Assembly: GCF_900101675.1 (NCBI RefSeq)
Contig: NZ_FNKG01000004.1
Span: 186,001-250,000, forward strand
Length of the DNA stretch: 64,000 bases
Source: Curtobacterium sp. UNCCL20
Lineage (GTDB): Bacteria; Actinomycetota; Actinomycetes; Actinomycetales; Microbacteriaceae
Direction of reading: 5' to 3'
Below the pieces are notes generated by a model that saw only the letters and a list, made by a program, of their open reading frames with translations, did not search any database and was not told the origin of the DNA. A program made the position numbers and the translations under genes. Shown here one piece after another: positions 26,098-34,631 of the stretch (the first letter of the stretch is position 1; every line of letters begins with the position of its first letter).

Positions 26098-26756
26098 GGG
26101 GAACCGATCCGGTACCCGACGCCGCGGATCGTCGTGATGAGTTCGCGGTCCGTCTTCCGCCGGATGTAGTGCACGTAGGTGTCGACGGTGCCCTCCAGTT
26201 CGCTCTCGCCGAAGACGCTCGACAGGATGTGGGCACGCGAGAAGGCGGTCGTCGGGGACTTCGCCAGGAGTTCGAGCAGCGCGTTCTCGCGGTCGGTGAG
26301 CTGGATGCGGCCGGAGTACGGCGAGTACACCGTCGCGGTGTCGGGGTAGAAGGTCCACCCGCCGATCGGCAGGGGGTCTCCCTCGGAGGTGTAGTCGCGG
26401 GTCAGGGCGCGGAGCCGTGCGGAGAGTTCGTCGAACTCGAACGGCTTCACCAGGTAGTCGTTCGCGCCGGCGTCGAGGCCGGACACACGGTCGTCGAGGG
26501 CGCCGAGCGCCGTGAGCATGAGCACCGGGGTCGCGTCCCGCCGCCGACGCAGCGCGGCGACGTACTCGGCGCCGTCGATGCCCGGCAGGCGGCGGTCGAC
26601 GACCATCACCGCGAACGACCGTTCAGCTGCGGTCGCGAGCGCCTCCTCGCCGGAGGTCACGAGCGTCACCTCCCAGTCGTCGCCGAGCACCTCGGCGACG
26701 AGCGGTCCGAGCCGCGGGTCGTCCTCCACGAGCAACAGCCGGTCGTCCTTCCTCAA
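26094..26756 (-). CDS. OmpR-family response regulator
   Basis: The 220-residue regulator has a receiver domain with the acidic pair in LLVEDDPRLG, the phospho-acceptor Asp in VVDRRLPG, a conserved Thr (MLTALG) and Lys (VKPFEFDEL), followed by a winged-helix DNA-binding domain (TVDTYVHYIRRKTD). A TTG start was chosen because GGAGGGAG lies directly upstream and the acidic pair falls at the normal distance. It is the upstream partner of the kinase and divergent from COG4705 paralogue B, about 96 bp away. Confidence 0.9.
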   Translation of the reverse strand: MRKDDRLLLVEDDPRLGPLVAEVLGDDWEVTLVTSGEEALATAAERSFAVMVVDRRLPGIDGAEYVAALRRRRDATPVLMLTALGALDDRVSGLDAGANDYLVKPFEFDELSARLRALTRDYTSEGDPLPIGGWTFYPDTATVYSPYSGRIQLTDRENALLELLAKSPTTAFSRAHILSSVFGESELEGTVDTYVHYIRRKTDRELITTIRGVGYRIGSP

Positions 26757-26852
26757 CGGTCTCCCTCCGAGGCGCCGTGACGGCGCTCGTTCCCAGCGTG
26801 GCACAGTGCGATTCTCAGAGGATCCTCCGAGCCGTGCGGCGAGCCTCGAAGC

Positions 26853-27614
26853 GTGCGTGTGAACAAGGTCCCGGTCCCCTCTCCGTCGTTCTGGTTCGTG
26901 AAGGTCCTCACCACCGGCTTCGGTGAGGCGCTGTCCGACTTCCTGGTCCGCCGGTTCGATCCGGTGGACACCGTGCTCACCACGGCGGTGGTCTTCATCG
27001 CGGTGCTCGCCGTGCAGGTCGCCAGCCCGCGGTTCTCGCCGTGGCGGTACTGGGCGGCCGTGGTGATGGTCGCGGTGTTCGGCACGATGGTGGCGGACGC
27101 GGCGCACGTCGCCGTCGGGGTGCCGTACGCGTTGTCCGCGCTCGTGTTCGCGGTGGTGCTCGCCGCGGTCTTCGTCGGGTGGCGGACCACGGCGGGGTCG
27201 CTCGACGTCCACGGCATCGACTCCCTGTCGCGCGAGCTCTGGTACTGGGCGGCGGTGATCGCGACCTTCGCGCTCGGGACGGCGACGGGCGACCTCGTCG
27301 CGTCGGTGACCCGGTTCGGGTTCCTGGCGGGGGGCTGCTGCTTCCTCGCGGCGGTGCTGGTCACCGTGGCGCTCCGCCGTTCCCGCGTGCTGGGTCCCGT
27401 CGTGGCGTTCTGGACGGCGTACGTCCTCACCCGTCCGCTCGGTGCGTCCGTGGCCGACTGGGTCGCGGTCGCTCCGGGTCGGGGTGGGCTCGGGGCGGGG
27501 ACCGGCCTGGTGTCGGCGGTCGTCGGCATCGCCATCGTCGTGTCCGTCTCGACGCTCACGAACCGGCAGCGCCGCCGGGAGCACGCGGAACGGATCGCGA
27601 TCGTGGGGTCCTGA
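26853..27614 (+). CDS. COG4705-like polytopic membrane protein, paralogue B
   Basis: The 253-residue protein repeats the plan of the gene at 24213: VNKVPVPSPSFWFVKVLTTG at the N-terminus, about seven hydrophobic segments and YVLTRPLGASVADWV near the end. The start is GTG (26853 or 26859). It is divergent from the response regulator, so their promoters share one short gap, which makes direct regulation likely. No function is known for the family. Confidence 0.75.
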   Translation: MRVNKVPVPSPSFWFVKVLTTGFGEALSDFLVRRFDPVDTVLTTAVVFIAVLAVQVASPRFSPWRYWAAVVMVAVFGTMVADAAHVAVGVPYALSALVFAVVLAAVFVGWRTTAGSLDVHGIDSLSRELWYWAAVIATFALGTATGDLVASVTRFGFLAGGCCFLAAVLVTVALRRSRVLGPVVAFWTAYVLTRPLGASVADWVAVAPGRGGLGAGTGLVSAVVGIAIVVSVSTLTNRQRRREHAERIAIVGS

Positions 27615-27677
27615 ATCGCTGGTCCGACCGGGGCGGCCGTTGCGTCGCGAGGTGCTCCGGTCCGGACGGTCGATCGC

Positions 27678-28436
27678 TCACGCTGCGGGCGAGGCGGATC
27701 CGGCGCGGACCACGCCGGTGGCCCCCGGGGTCGCCCACACCCGACCGTCCACACCGAATGCGAGGACGTCGACGGTCCCCTCGCCGGTGATCCGCCGGAG
27801 GTCCTCCTCGTCACCCGCGACCACGGCCGTGGCGAGCACGTCCGCGGTGACGACGTCGTCGGCGATGACGGTGGCCTGCCGGAACGTCGGTGCCACGCGT
27901 CTCCAGACGTGCTCCCCGCGCTCCGCGGTACCGGACGTCGCCACGGCACGGCGGTCGTCGAGCCGGACGACCCCGACGACGACGTCGCGCTGGTCCGGGT
28001 CGACGATCCCCACGCTCCACGGATCGGCGCCGTGCCGGCCGCGGACGAGGACGTCGCCGCCGGCGTTGAGCATCCAGGCGGGGTCCTCGTCCCCGGGCGC
28101 GACAGCAGCGTCGAGCACAGCTCCGGCGTCCCGGATCGCGAGCGCCTTCACCACACCGGACAGGTCGATGACGCCGTCCGGCCGGTGCGGTGTGAACGCA
28201 CCGCCCGTCCGGTCCCGCCACTGCAGCGCGAGGGCGTACACGGCGCGGACCTCGTCCGGGCTGTCCGCGAGCCGGAGCGACCCCGCCGCGATCCGGCTGA
28301 GCACGGACGCCGGGTCGTACAGGCTGTACCGGTGGTCGTAGCCCGCGAACACCGCGCGGACCGTCGACGCAGTGGCAGTGGATGCCCCGCGGACACTCAC
28401 GACGGTCCCCATGGTCTCGAACGTGGTGACGCTCAC
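27678..28436 (-). CDS. apbE: FAD:protein FMN transferase
   Basis: The 252-residue protein matches ApbE: MGTVVSVRG at the start, GVIDLSGVVKALAI (the FAD-binding region), ILNAGGDV-like MLNAGGDVLVRG and the late DDVVTADVLATAVV with the metal-binding Asp/Thr. ApbE links FMN covalently to a Ser/Thr of target proteins outside the membrane. The target is almost surely the FMN-binding protein directly upstream, whose stop overlaps this GTG start. No signal peptide is obvious, unusual for Gram-negative ApbE but seen in actinobacterial forms. Confidence 0.9.
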   Translation of the reverse strand: MSVTTFETMGTVVSVRGASTATASTVRAVFAGYDHRYSLYDPASVLSRIAAGSLRLADSPDEVRAVYALALQWRDRTGGAFTPHRPDGVIDLSGVVKALAIRDAGAVLDAAVAPGDEDPAWMLNAGGDVLVRGRHGADPWSVGIVDPDQRDVVVGVVRLDDRRAVATSGTAERGEHVWRRVAPTFRQATVIADDVVTADVLATAVVAGDEEDLRRITGEGTVDVLAFGVDGRVWATPGATGVVRAGSASPAA

Positions 28437-28957
28437 AGCCCGGCCTTGTCGATCGCCGACTGGAGCGACGTCGTGTACCCCTCGCTCGTGTACGTCGCAC
28501 CGCTGACCGCCTGGATAGTCGCCGACTGCGCCTGCAGGGCCTCCTGCCGGAGGATCGGCGCGGCCTGCTGGCTGATCTGCACGGACCGGCCGTCCCGGTC
28601 GGTGAGCTGGAGGGCGGTGACGTCGGTGATCTTCCCGTCCGCCACGACGATCTGCACCTGGACGGGGCCGAACTGTGTCTGGGTCGTGGCCCCGGCGAAG
28701 GTCCCGGAGACCGACGACGATGACCCGGAACCGGACGTCGATCCCGACGACGACCCGGAACCGGACGTCGATCCCGACGACGACGATGACCCGGTCGACC
28801 CAGCCGACCCGGCCGACCCGGCCGACGACCCGGCCACCGATGACCCGCTCGTCGTTCCCGACTGCGCCGTGACCGCCGGCTGCCCGCCGAGCTGCCACCC
28901 GATCACCAGGACCGCAGCCGACGTCACGACGCCCCCGGCGATGACCCGTGCCCTCAT
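28433..28957 (-). CDS. exported FMN-binding domain protein
   Basis: The 174-residue protein has an N-terminal signal anchor, a Ser/Gly-rich linker of about 50 residues and a C-terminal FMN-binding domain (FGPVQVQIVVADGKITDV, then SGATYTSEGY). The SGATYT motif carries the Thr that ApbE flavinylates. It is probably an extracytoplasmic one-electron carrier. It overlaps the reductase gene upstream (ATGA) and apbE downstream (GTGA), so the three are coupled. The linker DNA is itself repetitive. Confidence 0.9.
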   Translation of the reverse strand: MRARVIAGGVVTSAAVLVIGWQLGGQPAVTAQSGTTSGSSVAGSSAGSAGSAGSTGSSSSSGSTSGSGSSSGSTSGSGSSSSVSGTFAGATTQTQFGPVQVQIVVADGKITDVTALQLTDRDGRSVQISQQAAPILRQEALQAQSATIQAVSGATYTSEGYTTSLQSAIDKAGL

Positions 28958-30408
28958 GACTCGAACCGTTCCTGGTGGATCTGGTGCTCGGGCACCCCGG
29001 CGAGCCGGGCCTCGCGCACGACGAGGTCGGACCACGCCCGTGGGCCGCACACGTACAGGTCGGACTCCAGCAGTCGCGGGAACACCGAGCGGAGCGTGAC
29101 ACCGCGCCGCAGGTCGTCTTCGGTCATCCAGCTCTCGCCCGACCGTGCCCGGTGCCCCACCATCGCGTACAGCCGGCTGCCCGTGGCCTCGGCGAGCGCC
29201 GCGGTCTCCTGCCAGAGGTACTGCTGGCTGGTGTCCGAGCCGCGCAGCAGCACGGTCGCCTCGCCCGGTCGGAGGTCGGTGTCCTCGAGGAGTGCGCGGA
29301 CGGGTGTGATGCCGATGCCGGAGGCGACGAGCGCCAGGAAGGGTGCGGTGCGCGCCTGGCTGGTGAACAGCCCGTACGGTCCCTCGAGGGAGACGGTGGT
29401 CCCGGGGGTGATCCGGCCGAGTCGGGCGGATCCGGCGCCGAGGTCGCGGACGGTGATACGTGCGCGGTCCCGCCCGGGTACCGCGGAGAACGACACGGGG
29501 TGCGCGTGCCACCAGGTCTTCGTGGTCCAGAACCGCCACACCCCGTACTGGCCGCCGCGGGTCCCGAGTGCGTCGAGGTCGCGGCCGGCGAGGTGGATGG
29601 ACACCACGCCCGGTGCGATCGGTTCGACGGCGACGACGCGGATCCGGTGTCGGAGGGTCACGACGATCGGCAGCACGATCCGGTACAGGGCGATGAGCCC
29701 GAGCGCCACGATGTACAGGGTGACCCAGTACACGCGCTGCCAGGTCCCGTTCGCCAGGACGCTGCCGACGCTGAGCATGTGCGGGAGTGCCACGAGCACG
29801 GCGGCGTAGCTGAGGAGGTGGATGACGTGCCACGTCTCGTAGGGCAGGCGACGTCGGACCGCGACGAGGGACGACACCACCACCGCGACGAAGAGTCCGA
29901 GCCCGAGGTACGCCAGCGGCATGTCCGGCGTCGAGAAGAGGGCGATGGTCTCGGCGATGGGCCCGCTGCCCGACGATGCGGAGTACCCGAGTGTCAGCAG
30001 CAGTCCGTGTGCGAGCAGGAGGTACAGCACCGGCTTGCCGAGCGACCGGTGCACGGCGATGGCGTTGTCCTGGCCGAACACCCGGTCGATGAGCGGGACC
30101 CGCGCGGCGAGGACGAGCATCACCAGGACGAGGTCGGTGCCGATCAGCCCGGCGACGATGCCGGCGGCGGTCAGCCAGCCGCCGACCCCGGACACGCTGT
30201 GCGACCCGGGCGTGACGAGCCACAGCGTGACGGCCATCGCCGCGGACGCCCAGGCGAGGATCCCGAGGAGGTCCACCGCGGCCGCGCGTCGGCGTCCGGC
30301 TCGACGACGCCGGTGGGCAGCGACCTCGAGCGGTTCGGCCGGGGCGGCGGTGCCGGGGAACGGGCCCGTGACGGGCGGTGTCGACGTGGGGCGAGCGGTG
30401 TCGATCAT
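28954..30408 (-). CDS. ferric-reductase-like transmembrane flavoprotein
   Basis: The 484-residue protein has six membrane helices (residues ~45-255) with His residues placed as in haem-binding ferric-reductase domains (AVHRSLGKPVLYLLLAHG, ETWHVIHLLSYAAVLVALPH), then an FNR-like FAD/NAD(P)-binding domain (GGQYGVWRFW, HPVSFS, GPYGLFT, ASGIGITPVRALL, YVCGPRAW). It should carry electrons from cytoplasmic NAD(P)H across the membrane to the flavinylated carrier encoded next. The ATG was chosen because GGAGAGGA lies upstream; an upstream GTG at 30444 is possible. Confidence 0.9.
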   Translation of the reverse strand: MIDTARPTSTPPVTGPFPGTAAPAEPLEVAAHRRRRAGRRRAAAVDLLGILAWASAAMAVTLWLVTPGSHSVSGVGGWLTAAGIVAGLIGTDLVLVMLVLAARVPLIDRVFGQDNAIAVHRSLGKPVLYLLLAHGLLLTLGYSASSGSGPIAETIALFSTPDMPLAYLGLGLFVAVVVSSLVAVRRRLPYETWHVIHLLSYAAVLVALPHMLSVGSVLANGTWQRVYWVTLYIVALGLIALYRIVLPIVVTLRHRIRVVAVEPIAPGVVSIHLAGRDLDALGTRGGQYGVWRFWTTKTWWHAHPVSFSAVPGRDRARITVRDLGAGSARLGRITPGTTVSLEGPYGLFTSQARTAPFLALVASGIGITPVRALLEDTDLRPGEATVLLRGSDTSQQYLWQETAALAEATGSRLYAMVGHRARSGESWMTEDDLRRGVTLRSVFPRLLESDLYVCGPRAWSDLVVREARLAGVPEHQIHQERFES

Positions 30409-30533
30409 CGTCTCGGTCCTCTCCAGCTGGGTGTCGGGTGACACACAGCATCGGCATCGGTCCTATGCAGGAACCCGGAACGAGCGGTGTCGTTCGTTCG
30501 AGACTTCGAGTGTTGCCGTCTGGTGCTCGTGGA

Positions 30534-31898
30534 TCAGCGTTCCGGCAGTCGCACCACGGCGACGGCGCCACCGTCCGCGCCGTTCTCGAGGGTTGCCGAT
30601 CCGCCGGCCCGTTCCGCGGTGGCGCGGACCAGCGCCAGGCCGAGCCCGCTGCCACCGAGGACGGACGTGCGCGACGCGTCGGCCCGGGTGAAGCGGTCGA
30701 ACGCGCGCGGCAGGAAGTCCGCCGCGACGCCGTGTCCGTCGTCGACCACGCGGAGCTCGAGCGTCCGCTCCGCGTCCTGCGCGAGTGCCACCCGGACGAC
30801 CCCGCCCGCGTCGCCGGCGGCGATCGCGTTCGCGACGAGGTTGTCGACGACCCGTGCGAACGCGGTCGTGGCCACCGCGTACTCCGACGATCCCGACGGG
30901 ACGTCCACACTGAAGTCGATGTCCCGGTCCGCGGCACCGCCGAGTGCCCGTGCCCGGTCGATCGACCCCATGAGTTCGGTGACGAGGTCGGCGGCCGAGG
31001 TGGCCGGGGGCGCGTCCACCTCCTCGATGCGGCTGAGCTCGAGCAGGCTGTTCGCGAGCGCGACGAGCCGCCCCGCGTCGGTCTCGGCGGCTCGGAGCTC
31101 ACGCTCGAGGGCCGGAGCATCGCCCGCCGACCGGTGCGCGAGTTCGAGTCGTGCGGTGAGGGCGGCGAGCGGGGTCCGGAGCTCGTGGCTGGCGTCGGAG
31201 ACCATCCGTCGCTCGCGGGCGGCGTTCGCACGCTGCCGGTCGATGAACGCGTTCAGCGTGCGGGCGAGGTCCGCGAGTTCGTCGTCGGACGCACCGACGG
31301 GCAGGTGGCCGCTCGCCGCGCCGGCGCTCAGGGCCTCCGCGGTGCTCCGCATCCGGGCGACCGGGCGGAGGGCGAGGGTCGAGAGGAGCCAGGCCGTACC
31401 CGCGAACGCGACGAGCGCCAGCAGCGTTCCGACCACCAGCGACCGGTCGACCCGTGCGAGCGTCTCCTCGCCGGCACGGCCGTCGTGCGCGGCCCACACG
31501 ACGGACGTTCCCGTGCGGGTCTCGACCGGTGTGCCGACGACGGTGAACACCCGGTGGCCCTCGTGCAGCCGCAGCGTGACGACGTCGTCCGGGGTGGTCG
31601 CGGGCAGGGCGTCCCGCACGTCTTCCGGGAGGGAGTCGATGACCCACCCCCCGGACGGGTCGCTGATGCCGACGAGCACGTCCTCCGCGGGACGGTCCGG
31701 CGGCTCGTCGGGGTTGTGCCGCAGGTCGGACACGAACGGAGCGGCGTCTCCGGCAGCGAGCGACCGGTCCGACGCCAGGGTCGCCCGTTCGATCTGCACG
31801 TGCAGCACGACGGCGACGCCCGCCAGGACCACGGCGCCGATCAGGAAGCTGCCGAGGGTGATGCGCGCCCGGATCGAGAGGCGGCGGAACGCCCTCAC
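30534..31898 (-). CDS. two-component sensor histidine kinase
   Basis: The 454-residue kinase has a first membrane helix (SFLIGAVVLAGVAVVLHV), an extracytoplasmic domain of ~130 residues, a second helix (LLALVAFAGTAWLLSTLAL), a HAMP segment, the H-box ASHELRTPLAAL, an N-box with NLVANAIAAGD, G1 DDGHGV and G2 SGLGLALV. It is co-translated with the response regulator upstream (GTGA overlap). The redox operon follows 125 bp downstream on the same strand, making it a likely target. Confidence 0.92.
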   Translation of the reverse strand: MRAFRRLSIRARITLGSFLIGAVVLAGVAVVLHVQIERATLASDRSLAAGDAAPFVSDLRHNPDEPPDRPAEDVLVGISDPSGGWVIDSLPEDVRDALPATTPDDVVTLRLHEGHRVFTVVGTPVETRTGTSVVWAAHDGRAGEETLARVDRSLVVGTLLALVAFAGTAWLLSTLALRPVARMRSTAEALSAGAASGHLPVGASDDELADLARTLNAFIDRQRANAARERRMVSDASHELRTPLAALTARLELAHRSAGDAPALERELRAAETDAGRLVALANSLLELSRIEEVDAPPATSAADLVTELMGSIDRARALGGAADRDIDFSVDVPSGSSEYAVATTAFARVVDNLVANAIAAGDAGGVVRVALAQDAERTLELRVVDDGHGVAADFLPRAFDRFTRADASRTSVLGGSGLGLALVRATAERAGGSATLENGADGGAVAVVRLPER

Positions 31899-32578
31899 GG
31901 CGTCGGCACCACTTCGAGCGCGTAGCCGACCCCGCGCACCGTCCGGATCGCCACGTCGGCCGCCGACGCCTGCAGCTTCTTCCGGACGTAGCTGACGTAC
32001 TGGTCCACGATCGTCGGGTCGAAGTGCTCGGCGCTCCCCCAGACCTCGTCCAGCACCTCGGCGCGGGTCCTCGGTTCCGGGGCGCCCTGGATGAGGAAGC
32101 GCAGCAGGGAGAACTCCTTCACACTCAACGGCAGGTCCTTCCCGCCGACCGAGGCACGGACCGCCACCGTGTCGAGCCGGACGCGACCGGCCTCCACCAC
32201 GGTCGACCCGCCCGCCGCTCGACGGCGGAGCTGCGCACGGATCCGGGCGTTCAGCTCCGCGATCGCGAACGGCTTCGTCAGGTAGTCGTCGGCACCCGAG
32301 TCGAGCCCGAAGACCCGGTCGTCGACGGCATCGCGCGCGGTCACGAGGATCACCGGGAAGTCCTCACCCATCTCGCGGAGCCGCCGGCACACCTCGAAGC
32401 CGCTCATCTCGGGCAGCATCACGTCGATCGCCGCGGCGTCGAACGACCGCGACCGCGCCTCGACGAGGGCCGCCACACCGTCCGTGACGACCGTCACGTC
32501 GTGCCCCTCACCGACGAGGCCCCGCTCCACGAGCGCCCCCATGGACGGGTCGTCCTCCACCACCAGGATGTTCGCCAC
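31895..32578 (-). CDS. OmpR-family response regulator
   Basis: The 227-residue regulator has a receiver domain (NILVVEDDPSMG, phospho-acceptor in AIDVMLPEMSG, LVTAR, LTKPFAIAEL) and a winged-helix output domain ending VRKKLQASAADVAIRTVRGVGY. The start is GTG at 32578. It is the first gene of the regulator-kinase pair ahead of the ferric-reductase/FMN/ApbE genes. Such pairs commonly control this type of redox module in actinobacteria; the link here rests on position. Confidence 0.92.
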   Translation of the reverse strand: MANILVVEDDPSMGALVERGLVGEGHDVTVVTDGVAALVEARSRSFDAAAIDVMLPEMSGFEVCRRLREMGEDFPVILVTARDAVDDRVFGLDSGADDYLTKPFAIAELNARIRAQLRRRAAGGSTVVEAGRVRLDTVAVRASVGGKDLPLSVKEFSLLRFLIQGAPEPRTRAEVLDEVWGSAEHFDPTIVDQYVSYVRKKLQASAADVAIRTVRGVGYALEVVPTP

Positions 32579-32611
32579 GTCAGTCCGCTCCCACGCCCGC
32601 CCGCGACCCGC

Positions 32612-33343
32612 TCAGACCAGACCACTGGTGCCGAGGACCGAACCGATCGCGAACGTCGCGGCGAGCGCGAGCGCACCACCCACCACGACCCGGACCGTGG
32701 CGCGGGGCACCGAGCCCCCGCCGATCCGCGCACCGGTCGCCCCAGTCAGCGCGAGCGCGACGAGGACGACCACGAACGTGACCGGCACCCGGACCCCGGC
32801 CGGCGGCAGCAGGATCGCGAGCAGGGGCAGCAGCGCCCCGATCGAGAACGCCGCGGCCGAGGCGAACGCGGCGTTCCACGGACTCACGACCTCGGTCTCG
32901 TCGATGCCGAGCTCGGTCGACAGGTGCGCAGCGAGGGCGTCCTCGGCGGTGAGCTCCGCCGCCACCCGCTCGGCGGTGACCCGCTCGAGGCCCTTCGCCT
33001 GCCACAGCTGCGTCAGCTCCTCGAGCTCCGCGTCCGGGTCCTCGGCGAGTTCCCGGCGCTCCTGGTCGATCAACGAGCGCTGACTGTCCCGCTGGCTGCT
33101 GACCGACACGTACTCACCGAGCGCCATCGACACGGCACCACCGACCAGTGCGGCGACGCCGGCGGTCGCGATCGCCGGCACCGACGCGGACGCCCCGGCC
33201 ACACCGACGACGATCGACGCGGTCGAGACGATCCCGTCGTTCGCGCCGAGGACGCCCGCGCGCAACCAGTTGAGCCGTCCCGCGAGCCCGCCCTGGTGGG
33301 GTTCGTCGGGGTGCGTCGGGAGGACGGAGGTCGAATCGGACAT
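32612..33343 (-). CDS. VIT1/CCC1-type metal transporter
   Basis: The 243-residue protein has the family's first helix pair (NWLRAGVLGANDGIVSTASIVVGVAGA), a Glu-rich cytoplasmic metal-binding loop (residues ~85-150) and three C-terminal helices starting PWNAAFASAAAFSIGALLPLL. VIT1/CCC1 proteins export Fe2+ or Mn2+ from the cytoplasm. It ends 34 bp from the response regulator start on the same strand. Iron handling fits with the adjacent ferric-reductase-like operon, though nothing proves co-regulation. Confidence 0.9.
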   Translation of the reverse strand: MSDSTSVLPTHPDEPHQGGLAGRLNWLRAGVLGANDGIVSTASIVVGVAGASASVPAIATAGVAALVGGAVSMALGEYVSVSSQRDSQRSLIDQERRELAEDPDAELEELTQLWQAKGLERVTAERVAAELTAEDALAAHLSTELGIDETEVVSPWNAAFASAAAFSIGALLPLLAILLPPAGVRVPVTFVVVLVALALTGATGARIGGGSVPRATVRVVVGGALALAATFAIGSVLGTSGLV

Positions 33344-33439
33344 GGGACCAGCAAACCAGCACGGAGCGGTCCCATCGTGTGAGGTTTCGAACGATCGGCA
33401 TGCGGCGTGGCGGGCCCGGTGCTGGTTAGCCTCCTCGGC

Positions 33440-33886
33440 ATGTCCGCTTCCTCCACACGGTCCGACCTCCGACGCACGGCCACGACCGAGCAGTCCGGCC
33501 CGCGACGGCTCTTCGCCGCCCTCGTCGGCCTGACCGTCCTCTTCGTGTTCCTGCAGTCCCTCACCGCCGGCGAGTTCATCTCGGACGGGCTCAGCGGTGC
33601 GGCGAAGCACACCTGGACCGACGTCCACGGGTTCGTCGCCTACCCGATCATGGTCTGCGCGCTCGCCGCGTCCGTCGTCGGCTTCGCGCGGCTCCGCGCG
33701 TCGCGGGAGGCCGCGGCGTGGGCTGGCGCGCTCTTCGCGCTGAGCGTCCTGCAGTGGCTGCTCGGCCACTGCATCACGACCCTCGGCTGGGACTGGGTCA
33801 CCCCGTGGCACGTCGTGCTGGCGTTCGTCGTCTACGGCGTCGCCGTCTGGCTGCTGGTGCGCGCGGTCGCGATGCTGCGCGGCTGA
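33440..33886 (+). CDS. four-helix membrane protein, DUF6220-like
   Basis: The 148-residue protein has four hydrophobic segments: LFAALVGLTVLFVFLQSL, VHGFVAYPIMVCALAASVV, AWAGALFALSVLQWLLGHC and WHVVLAFVVYGVAVWLLV. Two His residues (VHGF, WHVV) face similar depths, as in small b-type haem or quinone membrane proteins, but this is inference. The ATG lies 7 nt after TAGCCT (33427-33432), a leaderless start. It is divergent from the VIT1-type gene. Confidence 0.6.
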   Translation: MSASSTRSDLRRTATTEQSGPRRLFAALVGLTVLFVFLQSLTAGEFISDGLSGAAKHTWTDVHGFVAYPIMVCALAASVVGFARLRASREAAAWAGALFALSVLQWLLGHCITTLGWDWVTPWHVVLAFVVYGVAVWLLVRAVAMLRG

Positions 33887-33902
33887 CGTCGCGATCGGTC
33901 GA

Positions 33903-33946
33903 CGGCCTGGAGGCGCGGTGCCAGCTGGCACCGCGCCTCCAGGCCG
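33903..33946. repeat. palindromic repeat copy 6 (perfect 44-bp, loopless)
   Basis: The two 22-bp arms are perfectly complementary with no unpaired centre. It is the longest copy in the window, lies between convergent genes, and shares its central GGTGCCAGCTGGCACC with copy 3 over 17 kb away. Confidence 0.95.
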
Positions 33947-33995
33947 CACCGACCCGCCCCCACTGCCACCGTCACTTGTCCCAGGCCGGCACCGG

Positions 33996-34580
33996 TCACT
34001 CCGCGACCGCGTGTGCGAGACCCTCGACGGAGACCGCGACCACGGACTCGAGATCGGCTGTGCTGGCCCCGCCCCGGCTCATGACGGCGAGGGACTGGTT
34101 GACCGCAGCGACCTGGAGCGCGAACGTCTCCGCGACCGAGGCAGGCATCCCGCTGGCCCGCAGGGCGCTCCCGACGCGGTGCCGCTGGCGACCGAGGGCG
34201 CCGACGGCGTGCGCTGCGACGTCCGGTGTGAGGGTCGGGACCGCCATCACGGACTGGGCGATCAGGCATCCGTCCGGCACGTCGGGATCGGCGATGCGGG
34301 CCAGGGTGACGTCGAAGAACGCCCGGACCACGGCGACCGGATCCGGGGCCGCGCCGGACAGGGCCGCGTCGTACCGGTCGCCGTACCTGGCCGCGTACCG
34401 GTCGAGGCACCGGAGGAAGAGCGCGTCCTTCCCGCCGAACGACGAGTAGAGCGAACTCCGGTTCAGGCCGGTGACCCGCGACAGGTCGTCGATCGACGTG
34501 TCGGCGTACCCGGCCCGCCAGAACTGGGTCATCGCGGCGTCGAGCACACGCTCCACGTCGAACTGCTTCTTGCCGGCCAT
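33996..34580 (-). CDS. TetR family repressor
   Basis: The 194-residue regulator has an N-terminal HTH (MTQFWRAGYADTSIDDLSRVTGLNRSSLY) and the C-terminal ligand domain of the YcdC/TetR_C_16-like class (GCLIAQSVMAVPTLTP). The ATG follows TAGGAT (34587-34592 on the minus strand) by 6 nt. It is divergent from an alpha/beta hydrolase gene with a palindromic operator in the 51-bp gap. It most likely represses both itself and the hydrolase. Confidence 0.9.
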   Translation of the reverse strand: MAGKKQFDVERVLDAAMTQFWRAGYADTSIDDLSRVTGLNRSSLYSSFGGKDALFLRCLDRYAARYGDRYDAALSGAAPDPVAVVRAFFDVTLARIADPDVPDGCLIAQSVMAVPTLTPDVAAHAVGALGRQRHRVGSALRASGMPASVAETFALQVAAVNQSLAVMSRGGASTADLESVVAVSVEGLAHAVAE

Positions 34581-34599
34581 GCATCGATCCTATCTTGAA

Positions 34600-34612
34600 C
34601 TGAACGGTTCAG
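34600..34612. promoter_or_regulatory. TetR operator between divergent leaderless promoters
   Basis: CTGAACGGTTCAG is a perfect 6-1-6 palindrome. It lies midway between the repressor's -10 (34587-34592, minus strand) and the hydrolase's -10 (TACCGT, 34619-34624), covering both -35 regions. A bound dimer would block both promoters. Confidence 0.7.
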
Positions 34613-34631
34613 GATGTGTACCGTTCCCCTC

